From positions 1 through 14,385 of the forward strand of contig CALHZK010000024.1 in NCBI GenBank assembly GCA_938040655.1: a stretch of 14,385 bases of DNA, read 5' to 3'. Source of the DNA: an uncultured Candidatus Saccharibacteria bacterium. GTDB taxonomy: Bacteria > Patescibacteriota > Saccharimonadia > Saccharimonadales > Saccharimonadaceae. The notes below the pieces were generated by a model, which was given only the letters and a program-made list of their open reading frames with translations, ran no database searches and was not told the DNA's origin. Positions 12,929 to 14,385 of the stretch are shown piece by piece (the stretch's first letter is position 1; every line of letters begins with the position of its first letter). Position numbers and translations under genes: made by a program.

Positions 12929-13549
12929 CTATCGTGAGTAGTACTCAACAATTAGTTGCTCGTTGATGTCAGCTTCGGCTTCTTCGCGCTTTGGCTGGCC
13001 GGTAATTTCGATTGTTAATTTTTTCGGATCACTCTTCAACCAGCTGAGCGGAACTTGCACAGAATTGCTGATGACATCATCAATGTGGGTAAAGTAGCTA
13101 GACTTGGTGCTCTTCGGGCGCACGGTGATCACATCGCCCGCTTTGACGCGAATCGATGGGATATCAACACGGCGGCCATTGAGCTCAAAATGCCCGTGGC
13201 TAACTAACTGGCGGGCTGCCCGGCGCGATGAGGCAAAGCCTGCACGGTACACCGCGTTGTCTAAGCGGCGCTCCAGTAGCTTGAGCAGGTTCTCACCGGC
13301 GAGACCCTCCTGAGCGCGCGTCGCTTCGTTCATCAGCCGAGCAAATTGCTTCTCGACCAGGCCGTACAGTCGACGCACTTTTTGCTTCTCACGAAGCTGT
13401 GTCGCATACAAGCTTGGTTTACTCTGGCGACCATGAGCGTGCTGCCCAGGAATACCAGTTTTCTTGGCTAAAATCTTGTGAGCTTTCGGATGAAGTGCGT
13501 ACCCTTCGCGGCGGCTCTGTTTGACAATTGGTGAAGTATCTCGTGCCAT
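12929..13549 (-). CDS. rpsD: 30S ribosomal protein S4
   Basis: S4 (206 residues) nucleates 30S assembly on 16S rRNA and often represses its own operon. The opening MARDTSPIVKQSRREGYAL is followed by PGQHAHGRQSKPS (33-45) and YGLVEKQFARL. An S4 RNA-binding domain covers about 90-160 (RRLDNAVYRAGFASSRRAARQLVSHGHF, RVDIPSIRVKAGDVI). The end is LIVEYYSR. No zinc-binding cysteines are present, so it is the cysteine-free form. GGAGGG lies 7 nt before the ATG, and rpsK ends 2 nt upstream. Confidence 0.97.
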   Translation of the reverse strand: MARDTSPIVKQSRREGYALHPKAHKILAKKTGIPGQHAHGRQSKPSLYATQLREKQKVRRLYGLVEKQFARLMNEATRAQEGLAGENLLKLLERRLDNAVYRAGFASSRRAARQLVSHGHFELNGRRVDIPSIRVKAGDVITVRPKSTKSSYFTHIDDVISNSVQVPLSWLKSDPKKLTIEITGQPKREEAEADINEQLIVEYYSR

Positions 13550-13551
13550 AG

Positions 13552-13941
13552 TTATGCCCTCCGCGCTTTCTTTGGACGAACACCGCCGTGTGGCACGCCC
13601 GTCATGTCTTTAATGCTTTCAACAGAGATGTCAAAGCCACTGACGGCACGAATCGCTGCTTCGCGGCCCAGGCCAACTCCCTTGACAAAGACGTCAACCG
13701 CCTTAAGGCCATACTGCGTCTTAGCCGCCTCAGCAGCTTTCTCGGCTGCCACCTGAGAGGCATAGGCTGTACCCTTCTTTGAGCCACGGAAGCCACATGC
13801 ACCGGCTGACGATGCGGTGAGCACATTGCCTTTCTTGTCTGAGAAGGTCACAATAGTATTATTGAAGGTTGATTGAATATGCAGCTGACCAGATGGAACC
13901 GATCGGCGCTGCTTTTTCTTGGTAGATTTTGCGTCTGCCAT
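13552..13941 (-). CDS. rpsK: 30S ribosomal protein S11
   Basis: S11 (129 residues) lies on the 30S platform near the mRNA path. GQLHIQSTFNNTIVTFSDKKGNVL, GACGFRGSKKGTAYASQVAAE and the tail TGVPHGGVRPKKARRA are conserved. The N-terminus has a short basic tract (KSTKKKQRRS). AAGGA lies 8 nt before the ATG. The 16-nt gap to rpsM keeps it in the same operon. Confidence 0.97.
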   Translation of the reverse strand: MADAKSTKKKQRRSVPSGQLHIQSTFNNTIVTFSDKKGNVLTASSAGACGFRGSKKGTAYASQVAAEKAAEAAKTQYGLKAVDVFVKGVGLGREAAIRAVSGFDISVESIKDMTGVPHGGVRPKKARRA

Positions 13942-13957
13942 GATTTCAGTCCTTTCT

Positions 13958-14344
13958 TTAGGTCTTAGATGCTGCTTTTGGTTGTGTGCCGCCTACGGCG
14001 ATAGCGCGCCCCTTACGAGTTCGTGCGTTCGTACGAGTCCGCTGACCGCGTGTCGGCAGTCCTGCTTTGTGGCGAAGACCCCGATAGGCATTGATGTCCT
14101 TCAAGCGCTTAATATTATTTGTCACCAAGCGCTGGAGATCACCTTCCACGGTGTATTCGCTGTCGATAATTTCGCGAATCTTGTTTTCTTCAGCCTCGGT
14201 GAGATCTTTCACCCGAGTGGTCGGCTCAATTTTAGCCGCCGCAAGGATGCTCGAAGCGTGCTTCGGCCCAATCCCATAAATATAGGTGAGCGCAATGTGC
14301 ACCTGCTTCTCTGTTGGGATAACTACCCCAGCAATTCGAGCCAT
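13958..14344 (-). CDS. rpsM: 30S ribosomal protein S13
   Basis: S13 (128 residues) forms the 30S head bridge to the 50S subunit and contacts P-site tRNA with its tail. MARIAGVVIPTEKQVHIALTYIYGIG, the helical middle and RGLRHKAGLPTRGQRTRTNARTRKG are textbook. The extension after RKG (GRAIAVGGTQPKAASKT) is basic and a little longer than average. AGGG lies 6 nt before the ATG, overlapping the end of rpmJ, whose stop is 2 nt upstream. Confidence 0.97.
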   Translation of the reverse strand: MARIAGVVIPTEKQVHIALTYIYGIGPKHASSILAAAKIEPTTRVKDLTEAEENKIREIIDSEYTVEGDLQRLVTNNIKRLKDINAYRGLRHKAGLPTRGQRTRTNARTRKGRAIAVGGTQPKAASKT

Positions 14345-14346
14345 GC

Positions 14347-14385
14347 TTAACCCTGCCTTTGCTTATTCTTAGGTTTTTTCTTGTT
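14347..14385 (-). CDS. rpmJ: 50S ribosomal protein L36, C-terminal end only
   Basis: The last 12 codons before a TAA read NKKKPKNKQRQG. This is the conserved basic C-terminus of L36 (compare NPKHKQRQG in other bacteria). The gene runs off the right edge. Position directly before rpsM is the usual place for rpmJ. The zinc-ligand region lies outside the window, so the C+ or C- form cannot be judged. Confidence 0.8.
   Translation of the reverse strand, partial: NKKKPKNKQRQG

Noticed and set aside
1..14385. Alternative genetic code (TGA as Gly or Trp), CRISPR, insertion sequence or prophage
   Set aside because: TGA ends several genes exactly at conserved C-termini (rpsK and rpsM neighbours show ordinary stops). 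No spaced repeats, transposase, integrase or terminal inverted repeats were seen.

Overview
The window looks like a piece of chromosome from a small-genome member of the Candidate Phyla Radiation, most likely Candidatus Saccharibacteria (TM7). This is inferred from the compact gene set, promoters lying directly against start codons, lineage-specific small membrane proteins, moderate GC and standard stop codons including TGA. No marker here fixes the phylum. Nearly every gene lies on the minus strand, so the window reads from right to left.

Right part (14385 to 10760): a tight ribosomal operon. It holds the end of rpmJ (cut by the window edge), rpsM, rpsK, rpsD, rpoA, rplQ, rplM and rpsI. Gaps are 1-19 nt, purine-rich Shine-Dalgarno sequences precede the starts, and a hairpin at 10700-10725 follows. 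This block supplies ribosome assembly and the RNA polymerase alpha subunit.

Middle part (10645 to 5092): housekeeping genes. In order of transcription these are a YqeG-like HAD phosphatase, an alpha/beta hydrolase, tryptophanyl-tRNA synthetase (trpS), a possible 31-codon ORF, an RluA-family pseudouridine synthase with a long N-terminal extension, a DNA polymerase III delta'-like clamp-loader subunit, and a membrane-anchored TPR protein. Next comes a two-tRNA unit, Thr(TGT) then Tyr(GTA), with its own promoter and a clear intrinsic terminator.

Left part (4946 to 1): accessory or poorly known genes. These are an acidic protein whose C-terminal half resembles SUKH/SMI1-KNR4 domains, an inositol-monophosphatase-family enzyme coupled to it, a basic hypothetical protein, a single-pass membrane protein with four outside cysteines, and a DUF4265-like protein. 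A lone plus-strand gene for a membrane-anchored protein follows; its reading frame is broken at a C7 run right after its start. A partial gene runs off the left edge.

The most interesting signals are two. First, about ten genes have a -10 hexamer only 6-12 nt before the ATG, which predicts leaderless mRNAs, while genes inside operons use Shine-Dalgarno sites. Second, the C7 frameshift at 347-353 lies in a gene whose promoter and start look intact. I found no mobile element, CRISPR array or integrated phage.
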